A stretch of DNA of 64,000 nucleotides from Acanthosepion lycidas (Eukaryota; Mollusca; Cephalopoda; Sepiida; Sepiidae): NCBI GenBank assembly GCA_963932145.1, contig OZ010590.1:51959098-52023097 (forward strand), given 5' to 3'. Under the pieces are notes generated by a model. It worked only from the letters and a program-made list of their open reading frames with translations, searched no databases and was not told where the DNA came from. Shown piece after piece: positions 21,601 to 32,889 of this stretch; the first letter of the stretch is position 1, and each line of letters begins with the position of its first letter. The position numbers were made by a program, and so were the translations under genes.

Positions 21601-23200
21601 ACATTTAGTAGTGTGGTGATATGTAAATGAGGTACTGTATGAAAGGCAGTATCACTATACCTATGGGAGAGTTATCTTCTCTTGACGAGACTACGTCTAT
21701 CAGAGAGAATACCTCCTATCATAACATTAGCAATATGGCGTCGCCGATCGGTTAACCCACGATCTTCTATCGTTGTTATGCAGAAACCTGGCATAGGTGT
21801 TTTGCAGCGTCGATGAGAGTAAAAAGATTAAAGGACACCAAAGCTAATGAAGGATAAAATAAAGATATGGGTTTGTTTTGGGCATCAGTGGAGTGTGAAA
21901 CCATAAAAAAATCTCCGTCATGATCTAGCCCAAAGTGTTGGAAGATTTAGCGTATGAAGAAATTGCGGCCATCATAAAAGCAAATATAGAACCAGAAAAA
22001 GATTGATAGTGGAAAAAACTAAATTTCTCAAAAGTAGACAGAGACCGAACGAGACTATTATGCAATATGTATAGTGATTGAAAAGAGCGTCGAGATATTG
22101 TGAGCTTGAAAGAATGTGTTCGGAACAAATGTCTATTGAAGACTTGTTAATTTTGCTCAGACTGATTGAAGGAATGTCTGACATCTCGTACAAGCATAAA
22201 ATTCTAGAGCATTTTCAAGCTCATAATATGAATCTGGAATTTTATAACAATTCGAATCGATAAAAAACGTTTAATGTCTCCAAGGGCAGCATGGAAACTT
22301 ACGGTGCCACTAAAACCTTACTTGTATGCAGATATTGCAGTAAGGAACATGAAAAGAGCAAAAATAAGTGTCCGGCCTTTGGGAAATGGTGTTTTGAGTG
22401 TAAAAAAAGGAATCATTTCCCGACAGTATGCACATATGAAAAGTGAGTGGAAAAAGTGGAGAATATAGCTTCTCTGATTGAAAGTACGGAAGTATTTGAG
22501 ATAAAATTACGGAATAAATGTAGAGAAATGGTGTAGTTGAACGGAGTAACTTTACTCATGCAGGTGGATACTGGAAGTGATGTTACGTAGATACCAAGGA
22601 ATTTGGGGAAAAGAGCAGGTAGACCAAAATTAAAGAAAAGTAATCTCCAGTTGCAACAGTTCGACGGGTCAATCATCAAAATTTTAGGATGCTTTGAAGG
22701 CACATTTGAGACAAAAATAAATTCGAGATAATACCCATCATAGCGATGGAAAACATCAAAAGTCACGGTCTTTTAGAAATTGACGTCAAGAGTGGATACA
22801 TCGAAGCTGGTAAATTCCATGAAATCTGTAAAACCGGATATTGGATTATTAAGAGGATACAAGGCAAGTATTCAGCTTAAATAAAGCAGTCAAGTCATGT
22901 ATTAAGATCGAAAAGTTCCAGATCGTGCTACCGACGGAGGAGCTAACAAGGGATATTAGAAAAAGTTTGCCAGGGTGGTAACAATTGGGCTTCACCCAAT
23001 GTGATGATATGCAAGCCCAATGGAGATTTATGAATTTGTGGTGATGCGTGAATCACCAGATATGTTCGGACTCATTCACGTAGCCAAACACTGAAACAGT
23101 GTGCCATGAGTTTGCTGAAATGAAATACTTTGCTAAAGTTGACCTTAAGTAAGCATATAATCAGATAAAAATTGATAGCAAGTTTCAAGATGTCACTAGA

Positions 23201-23413
23201 ATGAATACTCCTATTGGATTAATAAGATGGACTCGTCTGCCGTTTGGAGTAAAAACGTCAAGTTACATTTTCCAAAAAGCTATCGAAAAAGTTTTAGAGG
23301 GGATTAAATATATAATTGTATATCAGGACGGCATTGGCATTGGTATATGCAGTAAAAAAGAACTCAAAAGTAAAACAGAAAAAGTTTTGAGAAAATTAAT
23401 TTGTTGTGTATGA
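23201..23413 (+). pseudogene. Fossil reverse transcriptase segment of the LTR element
   Basis: Contains the 'TRLPFGVK..S..FQ' block typical of Ty3/Gypsy reverse transcriptases. Part of the broken element at 21612-25601. Confidence 0.9.
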
Positions 23414-23795
23414 CAATTAATCGTGATAAATGTGAGTTTAATTGTGAAAAAATTTGGTAACTCGGATATCAAATATCCAAAGTCTATATATCACTGGATG
23501 ATAAACTCATTAATAAGATATCAGAGATAACTGCACCTAGAAATAAAAAAAGAGTTAGAATCTTTTGGGGGATTAACCAATTTCTATAGCAGATATCTAC
23601 CGCAATATAATGACCTAGTGGAAATATTTAACGAAATAAGGAAGAAGAATACCGAGTTTCAATCGACAAAAAGACAGGAGGTTGCTTTCGAGAAATTAAA
23701 AAGGCACTCATAAACAAACCAGTTTTAAAATTTTCAACGCAGTAAAAGAATCGACGCTATTTACTGATGCCAGTGACTGTGCTATTGCCGCAATA

Positions 23796-24263
23796 TTGTT
23801 GCAGGAGGAACATCCTGTAATGTACTTATCCAGAAAACTAACATTGGTGGAGGCGAATTATCCGAATACTGAGAAGGAGATGTTGGCAGTTGTGTGGAGC
23901 ATGGAAAGAGCTAGAAATTTTTTGTTGGGAAGAAAAATTTTATTAAAATCTGATCATAAGCCTTTGGAATTTATATTCAACCCCAGAAAAGAGTTGCCAG
24001 TAGTCACATCCACCAGGATATTAAGATGGGCAATTAAGCTTATGACGTTCAACTTTGACATCGTATATAATACTATTCTGTATGTGAATTCATTATTTCA
24101 GTTAAATTTTGAGAGTAAAAATGTTGAAGCAAGTGAAAATTGTGAGGATAGGATTTTGCACTGGATAGAAACAAACTTATTACCCTTAAATCTGCTTAGG
24201 TTGGGAACTATGCAAGATCCAGTATTGAACAGAATAATGGATAGAATAAAGAAAAATACATGA
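23796..24263 (+). pseudogene. Fossil RNase H region of the LTR element
   Basis: Shows HPVMYLSRKLTLVEANYPNT, EKEMLAVVWSMERARNFLLG and LLKSDHKPLEFIF, the hallmark RNase H and tether region of Gypsy polyproteins. This stretch is almost identical to the equivalent in the inverted copy at 50.1-50.6 kb. Confidence 0.93.
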
Positions 24264-24756
24264 AGTAATTGCTCTATGGCTGAGAGGCCTTATAAAGAGT
24301 GAAGACACTAAGAATAGAAAAAGGAATTATATGTAATGAAGATATCATAGTACCTCCACAGTCTCTGAGAAAAGAGGTAATTAAAGTCATACACGATGAT
24401 ATATATATGGATGTATATTGACCACACAAATGTGGTTAAAGTTGTAAGTATGGTGGCCAGGCTATTTGAGGACGTGGAAGAGTATGTCAACAAAGTGTGC
24501 AGAAATTTAGGCAAACTAAAATTCATTCTTGTACAATGAAAATGAAACCGTGGACTCAAGTACATATGGATCTTGCCTACATTAAATGTATAGGACTATT
24601 TCTGAAATTAGTTGACTAGTATTCAGGTTGATCTGAATTTATCAAAGTCGCGAGTAGAAAAGCCATTACTGGAAAGTGGGTGTTGAGGATATTGTTTTCG
24701 AGAGTTCCAAAAGCCTTGGTCTCCAACAATGCACCTGACTTTTGTGAAGAAAGTTT

Positions 24757-24981
24757 ATGTGCAAACGTATTGGCTTCATTCCATACAAAACACCACCTTA
24801 TCACCCACAGTCAAACAAAGTTGCGAAGGGAATGGTTCATACGATAAAAATGGGATTAAAAGCATTCCCTCTAGTGGATTGTGATATAGAGTGTTATTTA
24901 CCAAGACTACTCCTAAGTTATAAAGCTATTTCACATGCAGGCCGAAAACAAAGACCATTCGCATTGACGGAAGACAAATAA
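24757..24981 (+). pseudogene. Fossil integrase segment of the LTR element
   Basis: PPYHPQSNKVAKGMVHTIK is the 'P.HP.SNG..E..V...K' block of retroviral-type integrase cores. Clearly diverged from its counterpart at 49.5-49.7 kb. Confidence 0.9.
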
Positions 24982-25210
24982 GAGCTCCAATTACAACGTC
25001 ATTTGCAATAAATGAAAGTGTGTGATACAACAAAGTTATGGATTCAAGTCCTGAAAAGGTGAATTTCGTGGTGAAAAAGGAGTTTAACACAGCTGCGTTA
25101 ACAAAAAGGGACAAGGCACACTGGCTCACGAATAGTAATTTATAACCATAAGAGAGCATATGGAAAAGGAGGAGTAAGAGGAAGCAGAATAACAGACAGC
25201 CCAAGAAAGG

Positions 25211-25495
25211 ATGAATGAATCCAATATTGATAGTGATCAGGAAGACCACCAGAGATATGAAAGTGAAGAACAGGAGAGGGAGGAGAGAATGAGTGCATCC
25301 AGTAGTACTGAGGAACAATCTGAAGATGAGAGTGAATGGAAATATAATGATGATTCAAATGAGGAGAATCAGTTAAGACCTATAAAAAGAAATAAAAAGA
25401 GTCACTGTGAGAGACAGATTTTGTCTTCCAGGGTTGTTTGTAGAAGTCCAAGATCAACAAAAAGTATAAAGCCTCTTAGGTTCAGGGAGGTGTAG
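25211..25495 (+). pseudogene. Acidic tail region of the LTR element
   Basis: Gln/Glu/Ser-rich open stretch (SDQEDHQRYESEEQEREERM, then SASSSTEEQSEDESEW) ending in a basic segment just before the right repeat. The same region is kept in the copy at 48972-49265, so it was part of the ancestral polyprotein or an additional ORF. Confidence 0.75.
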
Positions 25496-25879
25496 TGATA
25501 TGCAGATGAGCTAGTGCAAAAAAGCAGTATCGCTATACCTACAAGGGAGTTATCTGCTCTTGATGGGACTACGTCTGTCAGAGAGAATACCTATAATAAT
25601 AGGTAGGGAGTTAATTTTTTTTAACATAACAGAATTGTATATCTAGTAGAACATTATACACTCAAAACAAATATTATTACCTATCATTTAATACCTACCA
25701 TATCAGGATTTTAATATTTCTAGCAGAATGTTAGTAGGGAGTAATCTTGGATGTGTTTTTTTTTTAATAAAATAAAAAATAAAACAACATAATTCAAAAT
25801 TGATTGATTTTTTTTTACAGTTTATCAACCCTTGGTGGGTTATTTAAAACTGAAACATATTGTGGATTGCATGAGGTTG

Positions 25880-25940
25880 TTTACAGTACCTAATGTGCCC
25901 AAGTAGTCTCTCATCTAAATACTAACCATACTCAACACTG
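25880..25940 (-). repeat. 5S rRNA-derived SINE head
   Basis: On the minus strand GGTTAGTATTTAGATGAGAG, then ACTACTTGGGCACATTAGGT and ACTGTAA follow the 3' half of 5S rRNA (consensus GGTTAGTACTTGGATGGGAG..CGCCTGGGAATACCGGGTGCTGTA). The 5' half is missing and differences are too many for a functional 5S gene, so a 5S-derived SINE or pseudogene. Confidence 0.7.
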
Positions 25941-25949
25941 TTTTTTTAT

Positions 25950-26345
25950 ACTCAGCCAAACCACTGAACAACATTTGTCCCTGTGGTGCAGCCATCTTAA
26001 CAACATGAAACACAGGATCTCTGTCAGCCCTACAGAATCCCTCTACTCTGGCTCCAGTGATGCTTGGCCCTTCTGGTCCTGCCTAAATTGCCTTCAAACA
26101 GCTGTTGGTTGCTGTAGAGCCAACCTTCAGAAATGGTGATATGCCACCGATACTGATCCCAACTACCAATGCAGGCAATCACAAACTAACATCCTCTAGT
26201 TTGCCCCAATCTTGAACATCCATACACACTTAATGACCTTGAAACCTTAACATCCCTGGCAAGGCTGTGTATGCAACACTGGATGGAAGAAATTTGTGGA
26301 GGGCCATAACTGCCCTTGCCTTGAGGGAACACAGCATATTAAGAT
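25950..26345 (-). pseudogene. LINE C-terminal fragment (family D type)
   Basis: Minus-strand frames show CIHSLARDVKVSRSLS and neighbouring pieces like those found after the 'GRP..R..D' segment at the end of RTE-type ORF2. Weak, broken, no start. Confidence 0.5.
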
Positions 26346-26439
26346 TAAAAGAAATATAAGAGCTTACACATATTTATTATTAGCTTGAAACATTTAGTAT
26401 TTTTCAATAAGTGGCATTTGAATATGTGATTTCAATTTA

Positions 26440-26518
26440 TTAGGTTGGTGCAAAAATAATGTCGTTTTTTGACGTATTTTTAACGTCAAAAACCGACGTT
26501 ATTTTTGCACCAACCTAA
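26440..26518. mobile_element. Palindromic mariner-type MITE, 79 bp
   Basis: Ends TTAGGTTGGTGCAAAAATAA and complement, flanked by TA at 26438-26439 and 26519-26520. It is the same family as the 102-bp element at 6661 with a shorter centre. Confidence 0.95.
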
Positions 26519-26629
26519 TACATGTCTTTCTATATGAGTTTTTTTGTAGATTGTGAATTTTAAATGATTTATGTTAATGGAAGAAGATGAGATGCATTCT
26601 TGTCATTTGACGTTCTTTTATTTCCAGAA

Positions 26630-26900
26630 TGAAAAAGAAAAACATTGTACAAACAGCAAAAAAAGGTATGTGCTGTTTATGGAAGCAGTGCCATAGCTAA
26701 GAATACTATTCATAAGTGTTTCAAAAGAGGTTCAAAAGTGGAAAATTTGATTTGGAAGATTGAGAACATTCTGGCAGGCCTGCAGTCATTGATGATGACC
26801 AAATCAAAACCCTGATTTTAAATGATCCAGGTCAAACCACACAAGACAATTGTGCATTATAAGACATTTGAAAACACTTGGATACATAAATCACTGCAAT
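26630..26900 (+). pseudogene. mariner transposase N-terminal fragment
   Basis: Plus-strand reading gives AKKRYVLFMEAVP in one frame and CAVYGSSAIAKNTIHKCFKR in another, then VENLIWKIENILAGLQSLMM, matching the helix-turn-helix and 'NFDLEDRERSGRP.V.DDD' stretch of mariner transposases (exact frames uncertain). The catalytic domain is missing. It lies 110 bases from a mariner MITE but has no visible terminal repeats of its own. Confidence 0.75.
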
Positions 26901-26934
26901 ATTTAGGTAGTAGTTGACATGTGCTCACATCCAA

Positions 26935-27485
26935 GCATCGAGATTGTCATCCACTCTCCTTATTTGCTTCCTCACCCCTGATGGAGGTGGCAGAGATAGC
27001 TGTTAAGTCTGAGCCTACTACTGAAGAGTTGTGAGCAGGAGTCACAGAGGACTGTGGGTGGTGGACATGCTGAGCAAGTCAGGACCTCCTGACAACATGT
27101 CACAGATCCTTGGACATCCCCACCCCTGCAGCAATGGTTTCCCAGGTCTCAGGGTTGATGTTGGCCTGTGTCAGGGGGTGTCTTCAATTGATCCTTGAAG
27201 TGTCATTTTGGACTCTGTGTAGCCTTTTGCAGTTGGCAAGTTCACCAAACTGGATTATATGTGAGAGTCAAGCGGAACACATTCTGGACATGTGATTTGC
27301 CCAACCGAGATGATATTGAAGGATGGTAACCTTGATGCTTGGGAGAGATGTCTGAGAAAGGACCTCATTGTTGGTGATGCAGTCCTCCCAACTGATGTGA
27401 AGGATTCTTTGAACCTTTGTTTGCTGGAACTGCCCCAGACATGTGTTAATGATACAAAGTTCATGTATCTTAATATTTAAGTACC
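26935..27485 (-). pseudogene. LINE (family D type) ORF2 C-terminus
   Basis: Minus strand: ILHISWEDCITNNEVLSQTS, LPSIKVTILQYHLGWANHMS, RMCSA, then after a frame change IIQFGELANCKR and NINPETWE. This is the 'I.W.D.I.N.EVL..A..PSIE..I...QLRW.GHV.RM' ending common in molluscan LINEs. 5' truncated. Confidence 0.88.
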
Positions 27486-27639
27486 TCACACTTTAATGAA
27501 AAAATATAATGGACTGCATTTCTATTAATGATTCTCTGTTCAAATGCAACAATACAACTCATTTTTCAAAAGATGATGGTGAAAAATGTAGAGCAAAAAA
27601 GTCCTGTAGAAAACAAAATGAGCCACCATTCATATTCTT

Positions 27640-28130
27640 CCTCTAGGTACCATGTCCCTTCAGGACGTTGGTGATTATTGTTCTTCAAAATTTCCTGTCC
27701 TTTGTAGCTCTTAGTAAATTACAATACAACCCATTTTTCAAAAGAAAGTGATGAAAAATGAATTGTTTACAAAAGTATAAACCCTGTTCTGCCATCCATT
27801 TACTCAAGCTCTCTAGAGGGGTTATGCAACATTTTTCTCTATCCCTCTTGCCCAACCTAACCTATGAGTATCAAATTTTCCAAAACCTCTTTCCTCATTA
27901 TGCGCTCTAGAAATTTCAATTATCTCTTTCTGATACTATATATAAGTATCTTTCTTCTATTTATTTTCTCTAAAATTACTCATGTTCATAGTATTCTCAG
28001 TATCCTTCTGTAAAACTACATTTCTGTTGCTTTGTCTCTTCTTTATCTTTGAAGAAATTTTCCAGCATTCACTGCTATATTGAATGACCAAAACAACATA
28101 ACAGTTAAGTATTCTTTTCTTTGTTTCTAA
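27640..28130 (-). pseudogene. LINE (family D) C-terminal fragment
   Basis: Homologous on the minus strand to 18555-19070: the 'H.M.KE.LE.LILIG' block is visible, followed by MDGRT-like sequence. It contains the segment from which the tandem array at 55.5-56.1 kb seems to derive. Confidence 0.72.
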
Positions 28131-28169
28131 TCCTCAAAAACCAGTTTTGCATTATGTCAGTAACTTAAG

Positions 28170-28635
28170 TTGGAAATAAAGAATGAGACTTGTCTTATTT
28201 TCAGTCCCTGCTACTTTCTTAATAGCTATAGAATATGGGTTCACATATCGTGAGCCAACACATGAGTATTCTATCAACACATTACCGATTAGGCCTTTCA
28301 TGAGTGTACAGTCCAATTCTAGAGCTGCAACCCCTATTGCAGATGCTGCATTGATAAAGTGGGTTCTGAGAGCTACTGTTGGTGTTCCTCTTGGCATGTT
28401 TCTCAATGAGGAGACTGGTACACCTGTTCTCAAAGACATCAATACCCTCTTTGCAAGTTCTCCTCCAGGCTGAATGGGCTTGGGTAGAACTTTCACAGCT
28501 ATTAAGGCCAATGCCACATCTCTTGAAATTGTATTTAACAGTGCCCTTGTACCTCAGTTTCAGTCTGCCTAGTAGTCTGTTGCTATGCTCAAATTCACTG
28601 AAGAAAATTGCTTTGGGAATTCTAGACTCTCAAGA
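28170..28635 (-). pseudogene. LINE tail, copy 1 of a repeated pair
   Basis: Open minus-strand stretch with PIQPGGELAKRVLMSLRTGV, PVSSLRNMPRGTPTVALRTH and FINAASAI, closely similar to 29080-29345. This sits downstream of the ORF2 end in the second copy, so it is LINE 3' DNA rather than a host exon. Confidence 0.65.
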
Positions 28636-28643
28636 GAATATAT

Positions 28644-28648
<5 letters not shown>

Positions 28649-28685
<37 letters not shown>
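28649..28685. repeat. (AT)n microsatellite
   Basis: TA run directly before a SINE head; SINE insertion next to AT runs recurs in this window. Confidence 0.9.
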
Positions 28686-28686
<1 letters not shown>

Positions 28687-28687
<1 letters not shown>

Positions 28688-28960
28688 AGACATGGTAGAG
28701 TAATGGATAATGTCTAGGATTGAGGAATTGGAGAGCCATGTTTGAATGCCAGTTGAATATATTACATTCACTTACATGCTAATACCCTTAGGAAAAGTAT
28801 GAATCCTCTTCTTCTCCCACCAGCTATGGGTAAATAGCAGGACAAACTGGGTTCTCATAGCTGGTCTAAGAGAAGGACAACTCTGAATTCAAAACCTGTG
28901 CAGGGTCGTTTGTGAACCTTGAGGCAAATGGCGCACCAGGTCTATGTATTTGGCTTTACA
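28687..28960 (+). repeat. tRNA-type SINE (family S1)
   Basis: Head with GGTAGAGTAATGGATAATG (A-box region) and TTTGAATGCC (B-box region), body with GCTAATACCCTTAGGAAAAG, CAGCTATGGGTAAATAGCAGG and GACAACTCTGAATTC. It is the best plus-strand copy of the family. Confidence 0.88.
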
Positions 28961-29042
28961 TAAAGTGTGGTTGGTTTTGTTCAAATCCTTCACCACTGTA
29001 ATCAAATCATCTGTATATATAGATATATATTATGTTTAATCT

Positions 29043-29071
29043 ACTATATATATATATATATATATATATTA
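29043..29071. repeat. (AT)n microsatellite
   Basis: Short TA run at the 3' border of a LINE copy. Confidence 0.88.
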
Positions 29072-29079
29072 TTTATTTA

Positions 29080-29890
29080 TGGATTCTCTCACATCTATTG
29101 ACACATTACTGATGAGTCCTTTCTTGAGAGTAGAGTCCAATTCTAGATCCACAAGCTCTATTGCAGATGCTGCATTGATAAAGTGGGTTCTGAGTGCTAC
29201 TGTTGGTGTTCCTCTTGGCATGTTTCTCAATGAGGAGACTGGTACGCCTGTTCTCATAGATATCAATGTCCTCTTTACAAGTTCTCCTCCAGGCTGAATG
29301 GGCTTCAGTAGTACAGGCTTGGATAGTACTTTCCCAGCTATCACGGCTGATGCTACATCTCTTGAGATTATATTTAAGTCTCCTTGTACCTCAGTTTTGG
29401 TTTGCCTAGTGATCTGTTGCCATGATCTTATTCACTGAAGAAGATTGCTTTGGAAATTCTTCAGTCTTCCATCTGGTAATCATGCCCCACCCAACTAAAC
29501 TGTGCCTTGATTATCTGGCTTTCTATGCTGGGTGCAACACATCGTTCTAGGACCTCAACATTGGAGACTTTATCCTGCCATTTAATTCTACAGATGGATT
29601 TCAGGTAACATTGCTGTCTGCAATCCATCTGCAGAATCTATCTCCAGAAATTTAATATGGCGATGATAGATTGTCCATGTTTCACAACCATGCAAAAGTG
29701 TGTTGAGGACCACAGCCTTGTATACATTGATTTTGGTTCTTTGTCTCACACCATGTTCATCCTATAGCCTACGTCTAAGCATTCCAAAGGAACTGCTTGT
29801 TCTCGCAATCCATTGTGTGACCTCATCATCTATAGTCACAGAGTTTGACAAAATACTTGCTAGATAACAGAAATCCTCTACTGACTTTAG
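29080..29890 (-). pseudogene. LINE (family D type), ORF2 end plus tail
   Basis: Minus-strand pieces in order: DFCYLASILSNSVTIDDEV, TQWIARTSSSFGMLRRR, VVLNTLLHGCETWTIYHRHI, ICRIKWQDKVSNVEVLERC, FSWVGHDYQMED. These match the thumb/C-terminal part of RTE-like reverse transcriptases ('YLGS..S...ID.E...RI..A...F..L', 'LLYG.E.WT.Y..H'). The tail copy shared with 28.2-28.6 kb follows. Several frame changes. Confidence 0.88.
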
Positions 29891-29894
29891 AATA

Positions 29895-30620
29895 ACTTGT
29901 AATAAGAGGCAACAGAAATAAAATGAAAGAAGTCTTATTCAAAATTAATGACATTGACAATACTTCATCCAACAAATTCAAAGATATAAATCTGTTGAGT
30001 CCATAAAGAAATACATGAATAAAAAATTAATTATACTGTCAGTGGGTCATGTCCAAAACAAATAAACAAAAATTAAAGTGTCAAAAATAATTATAATAAA
30101 ATAATTATAACAATTATAATTATCATTAATTCACTCTTTCTAAACCCCACTCTTTTCTCCTTTACACACAAAAACATGTGACATTCTCACCATCAGACAA
30201 ACAATCAACACAAACAGGCCATCAACATTTGCATCTACAAAAATTTTGGCTCCTTTTCCTTTTTCAGGCCATAATAGGAACATTTATCCCTTAGCATTCA
30301 ATAGATTCAAGGTAAGAAAACTTCCAAGACACTTGTATTTTATCAAATAAATTATCTGGATACTCATTGCACACATTTATAAAAAAAAAACGAACGTATA
30401 CATTTTACTTATTTTTATCTTATCATTCTGTCAGATTCTGATCCATATTTGATCTACATTTGACTCCAAACTCATAATTTTATTCAGTATTACTGTCTCT
30501 CATATATCCAAACACCACATAACAACCACATAATAAATAATACTCATTTTGTTGTTTCCATGTTTTGCTGTTTCTCGTTTTTATGAGTATTTTTGTATAT
30601 CTAAATGTAAATAGTTATTT
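29895..30620. other. Intron sequence, nothing recognised
   Basis: AT-rich with no recognised repeat or coding signal. Confidence 0.55.
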
Positions 30621-30624
30621 TTTT

Positions 30625-31205
30625 TTAATCATTTTACCCCGAGCAAAGTTGTTAAGCTACTAGCACACAGGGGGTTACATGGAGTGAAAGTGAAAAAAGA
30701 GACTGAGTATAGGGAGGCTTGAGGAAAGGACAAAATTTGAACGGGAATCAAGAAGATAGAAGATGGCAATTGACATTGCATTTAAATTTTTGAAGATTGT
30801 AATTGGCAGGGAAGCAAGAAAACAGAAGGGAGTTCCACAGGTGTGAAGTGCGAGAAAAGAAATTTTTGGAGTAGAAGTGGTGGTTGCATGTAGCTATTTC
30901 AACAGTAAACAGGTTGGACCTAGATGCCAATCAGTAGCATGCTTAAATTCATGTACTTGAGGCACCATGGAAAAAAGCTTGTCCAAGTAATTGCCATGGA
31001 AATATTTGCAGAAAAGACAGAGAAAAGCCATGCCATGTCAGTGAAAAAGAGACTGGCATCAAGATGCCAGGTCAGGATCAATTACTTTACAGATTCTTCT
31101 TTGGATTTTGTCAAAATCTTCAAAATGAATAGCAGGAGCACCAGACCATTTATGGCTGCAGTATTCAATGGTAGGTTTGTAAATGTGCAAAATGGATTCT
31201 GACGA
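30625..31205 (-). pseudogene. LINE 3' end (family A)
   Basis: Minus-strand ending SNLFTVEIATCNHHFYSKNF, FSRTSHLWNSLLFSCFPANY then NLQKFKCNVNCHLLSS, followed by the family A tail. Upstream pieces (GAPAI-like, HIW) are in other frames. 5' truncated. It lies about 120 bases from the P-loop exon. Confidence 0.85.
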
Positions 31206-31322
31206 GAAAAATTTTTGTGTACGTCACAGGGACCCAACTCTCTTTTTGACATTTACTTAGAGTTATCTCCCCTACAAATCATTATAATTATTGAAAAATA
31301 AGTTTAGGGTGAAATAACTCAC

Positions 31323-31425
31323 CTGAATGATTTGTTGTTCCAGTTGACTGTTGCTTTTACATAATTCCATCAGTTGTTTCATAATCAGTTTGGTGCTTTC
31401 TGTCTTCCCAGCTCCACTTTCTCCA
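31323..31425 (-). CDS. Myosin motor exon, P-loop (Walker A)
   Basis: This 103-base exon completes a split Ser codon and encodes GESGAGKTESTKLIMKQLME followed by LCKSNSQLEQQIIQ. GESGAGKT is the ATP-binding P-loop and is intact, including the catalytic Lys and Thr. The helix that follows is typical of myosins, and loop 1 (CKSNSQ) is short. The acceptor is TTTTTCCAG| and the donor is ATTCAG|GTGAGT, in phase 0. The exon lies between the LINE tail at 30.6-31.2 kb and the LINE-derived stretch that starts near 31.47 kb, and has not been invaded. Confidence 0.97.
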
Positions 31426-31469
31426 CTGGAAAAATATGATAAGATGAGAGAATTTTTCTTCTTTCATTT

Positions 31470-32640
31470 TAATTAATATATCTCAAGAAGGACAATAATC
31501 CCACTAAGATACAAGGGGCTACTGGGAGTGAAAAAGAATTAAAAAAAATTTAGAAGGAACCAGAAATGTGATCCTAAAAAGGAAACAAGGGATAAATTCT
31601 CCTTTTCAAAAGACCGGGGATGTGTGTGAACCAGACGATAGATGAAACTATCTACTCCTTGAGATCTGGTATGAACATGAGTTCTAATAGATGTTTCAGG
31701 CAAGGAGTCTCATTGAGAGTACAACCATTAATCATGAATGGAGAAACCTGAGAGTCAGCTCTGTAATCATGATACATTATTGCTATGGTCCAGGTTAGGA
31801 CCAAGGAAGAACAACACGAACACAAGAGTAGAAATAATGAAGATATATTACACAAAATAATAATACAAGATGTGGAAGGTGTTAGTATGACTGTCAGTCT
31901 GGTTTGGAGTAAACTACTATTGGCTCAACTCAATTTGTCCCTCTCTCTTGAGAGGCATAGTATACATAGTGTTAGGAAGAGTTCATTCTGTAGTTATAGG
32001 TAAGGACCCATGACAATTATTAGCTTGGTTTTAGAGGTCAAACAGGCTGGTGAAATGTGATTAAGGAGTCCAGAGAATATTTTCCATTGTATTGGAAACA
32101 TGATTATCTTTTTTACTAATATTCACCCAATACAAGGCCCAAGAGCCACTCATGGTAGAGGATTACTAAATAAGGGTGTTGTGAGGATGTACAGTAAGGA
32201 TGCATATTATAATGATATGTTGGACAGATAATATTTGACCATATATTTGAAGAAGTTAAGATTGTAGTGATCAGGGAATCATTTCCTCAAGAGTCCATAC
32301 CACAATGCAACAGTTCTTGGAAGAAGCTGTCTGAATGGAACTTCCTCCTCATTAATGAAGTATGAAGGGAATGAGTTGGCTCAGTGTACATGGCAGGTCC
32401 TAGCTTTGACAGTCTGTGAAGGCCTGAACAACTACCATAAAAATAGCAATAGAGTGGCAAGAGCCTGGCAAGAGCCTGGCAGGATTTCAACTATGAGAAA
32501 GGGTTTGTAGTGTGGAAAAACAATTCTTTATCCACAAGCTCATACAAATGCTTTTGAACTCTGTTGAGGCTTGAAAATGAGGACTGAACAAAAAATGTTG
32601 CAGCATTAATCCATTTTTGGTCTTATCTGGCTCTGAAATA
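31470..32640 (-). pseudogene. LINE 3' regions (families A and B-like), mosaic
   Basis: A short family A tail (ATAATCCCACTAAGATACAA) at 31490-31560 is followed by a longer minus-strand LINE-derived stretch. At 32287-32490 it reads MYTEPTHSLHTSLMRRKFHS, DSFFQELLHCGMDS, the equivalent of the family B 'HPHSLRIPSVRTKFHSNSFF' block. The same B-like piece recurs at 48.64-48.93 kb. Confidence 0.7.
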
Positions 32641-32889
32641 GAGCATGGCAGAAGTCAGGTACTTTCTGGGATGGTACAGGAAACTACCCATTTTTCCAGT
32701 GTCTTGTATGATGGATCATATAAATAAGTTCCATTTCCTGTCTTTTTCCAAATAGAAAAGCTAGAGAATGGAGAATTCCCCAAAATGGCAGTGAAGAACA
32801 AGTTGATAGAAAATATTTCTCTGCTACAGGTAAGGATTTTGCTTCAGTGCATGGGTTATTTAATCACTGTGGAAACAACAAAATCGACT

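Larger units (their letters stand above)
21612..25601 (+). mobile_element. Ty3/Gypsy-type LTR retroelement, broken
   Basis: A 4.0-kb fossil with short direct terminal repeats of about 105-115 bp (21612-21720 and 25491-25601), each starting TGT(A/G)GTGATATG and containing GACTACGTCT(A/G)TCAGAGAG. A purine-rich tract (TCAGGGAGG) precedes the right repeat. Inside, in order on the plus strand: a gag-like region with a zinc knuckle near 22.33-22.45 kb, a protease-like segment (VDTGSDV) near 22.57 kb, reverse transcriptase (MNTPIGLIRWTRLPFGVKTS), RNase H and integrase. It has many breaks and is not functional. Moderately old by the difference between its repeats. Confidence 0.93.

Noticed and set aside
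24926-25358. Minus-strand hydrophobic frames over the LTR element tail
   Set aside because: Antisense of the acidic SEEQEREE region; not a membrane protein gene.
28152-29344. Paired frames PGGELAKRVLMSLRTGVPVS as host exons
   Set aside because: They occur twice within 1 kb, and one lies directly after a LINE ORF2 end, so they are LINE tail sequence. The antisense frames are shadows.
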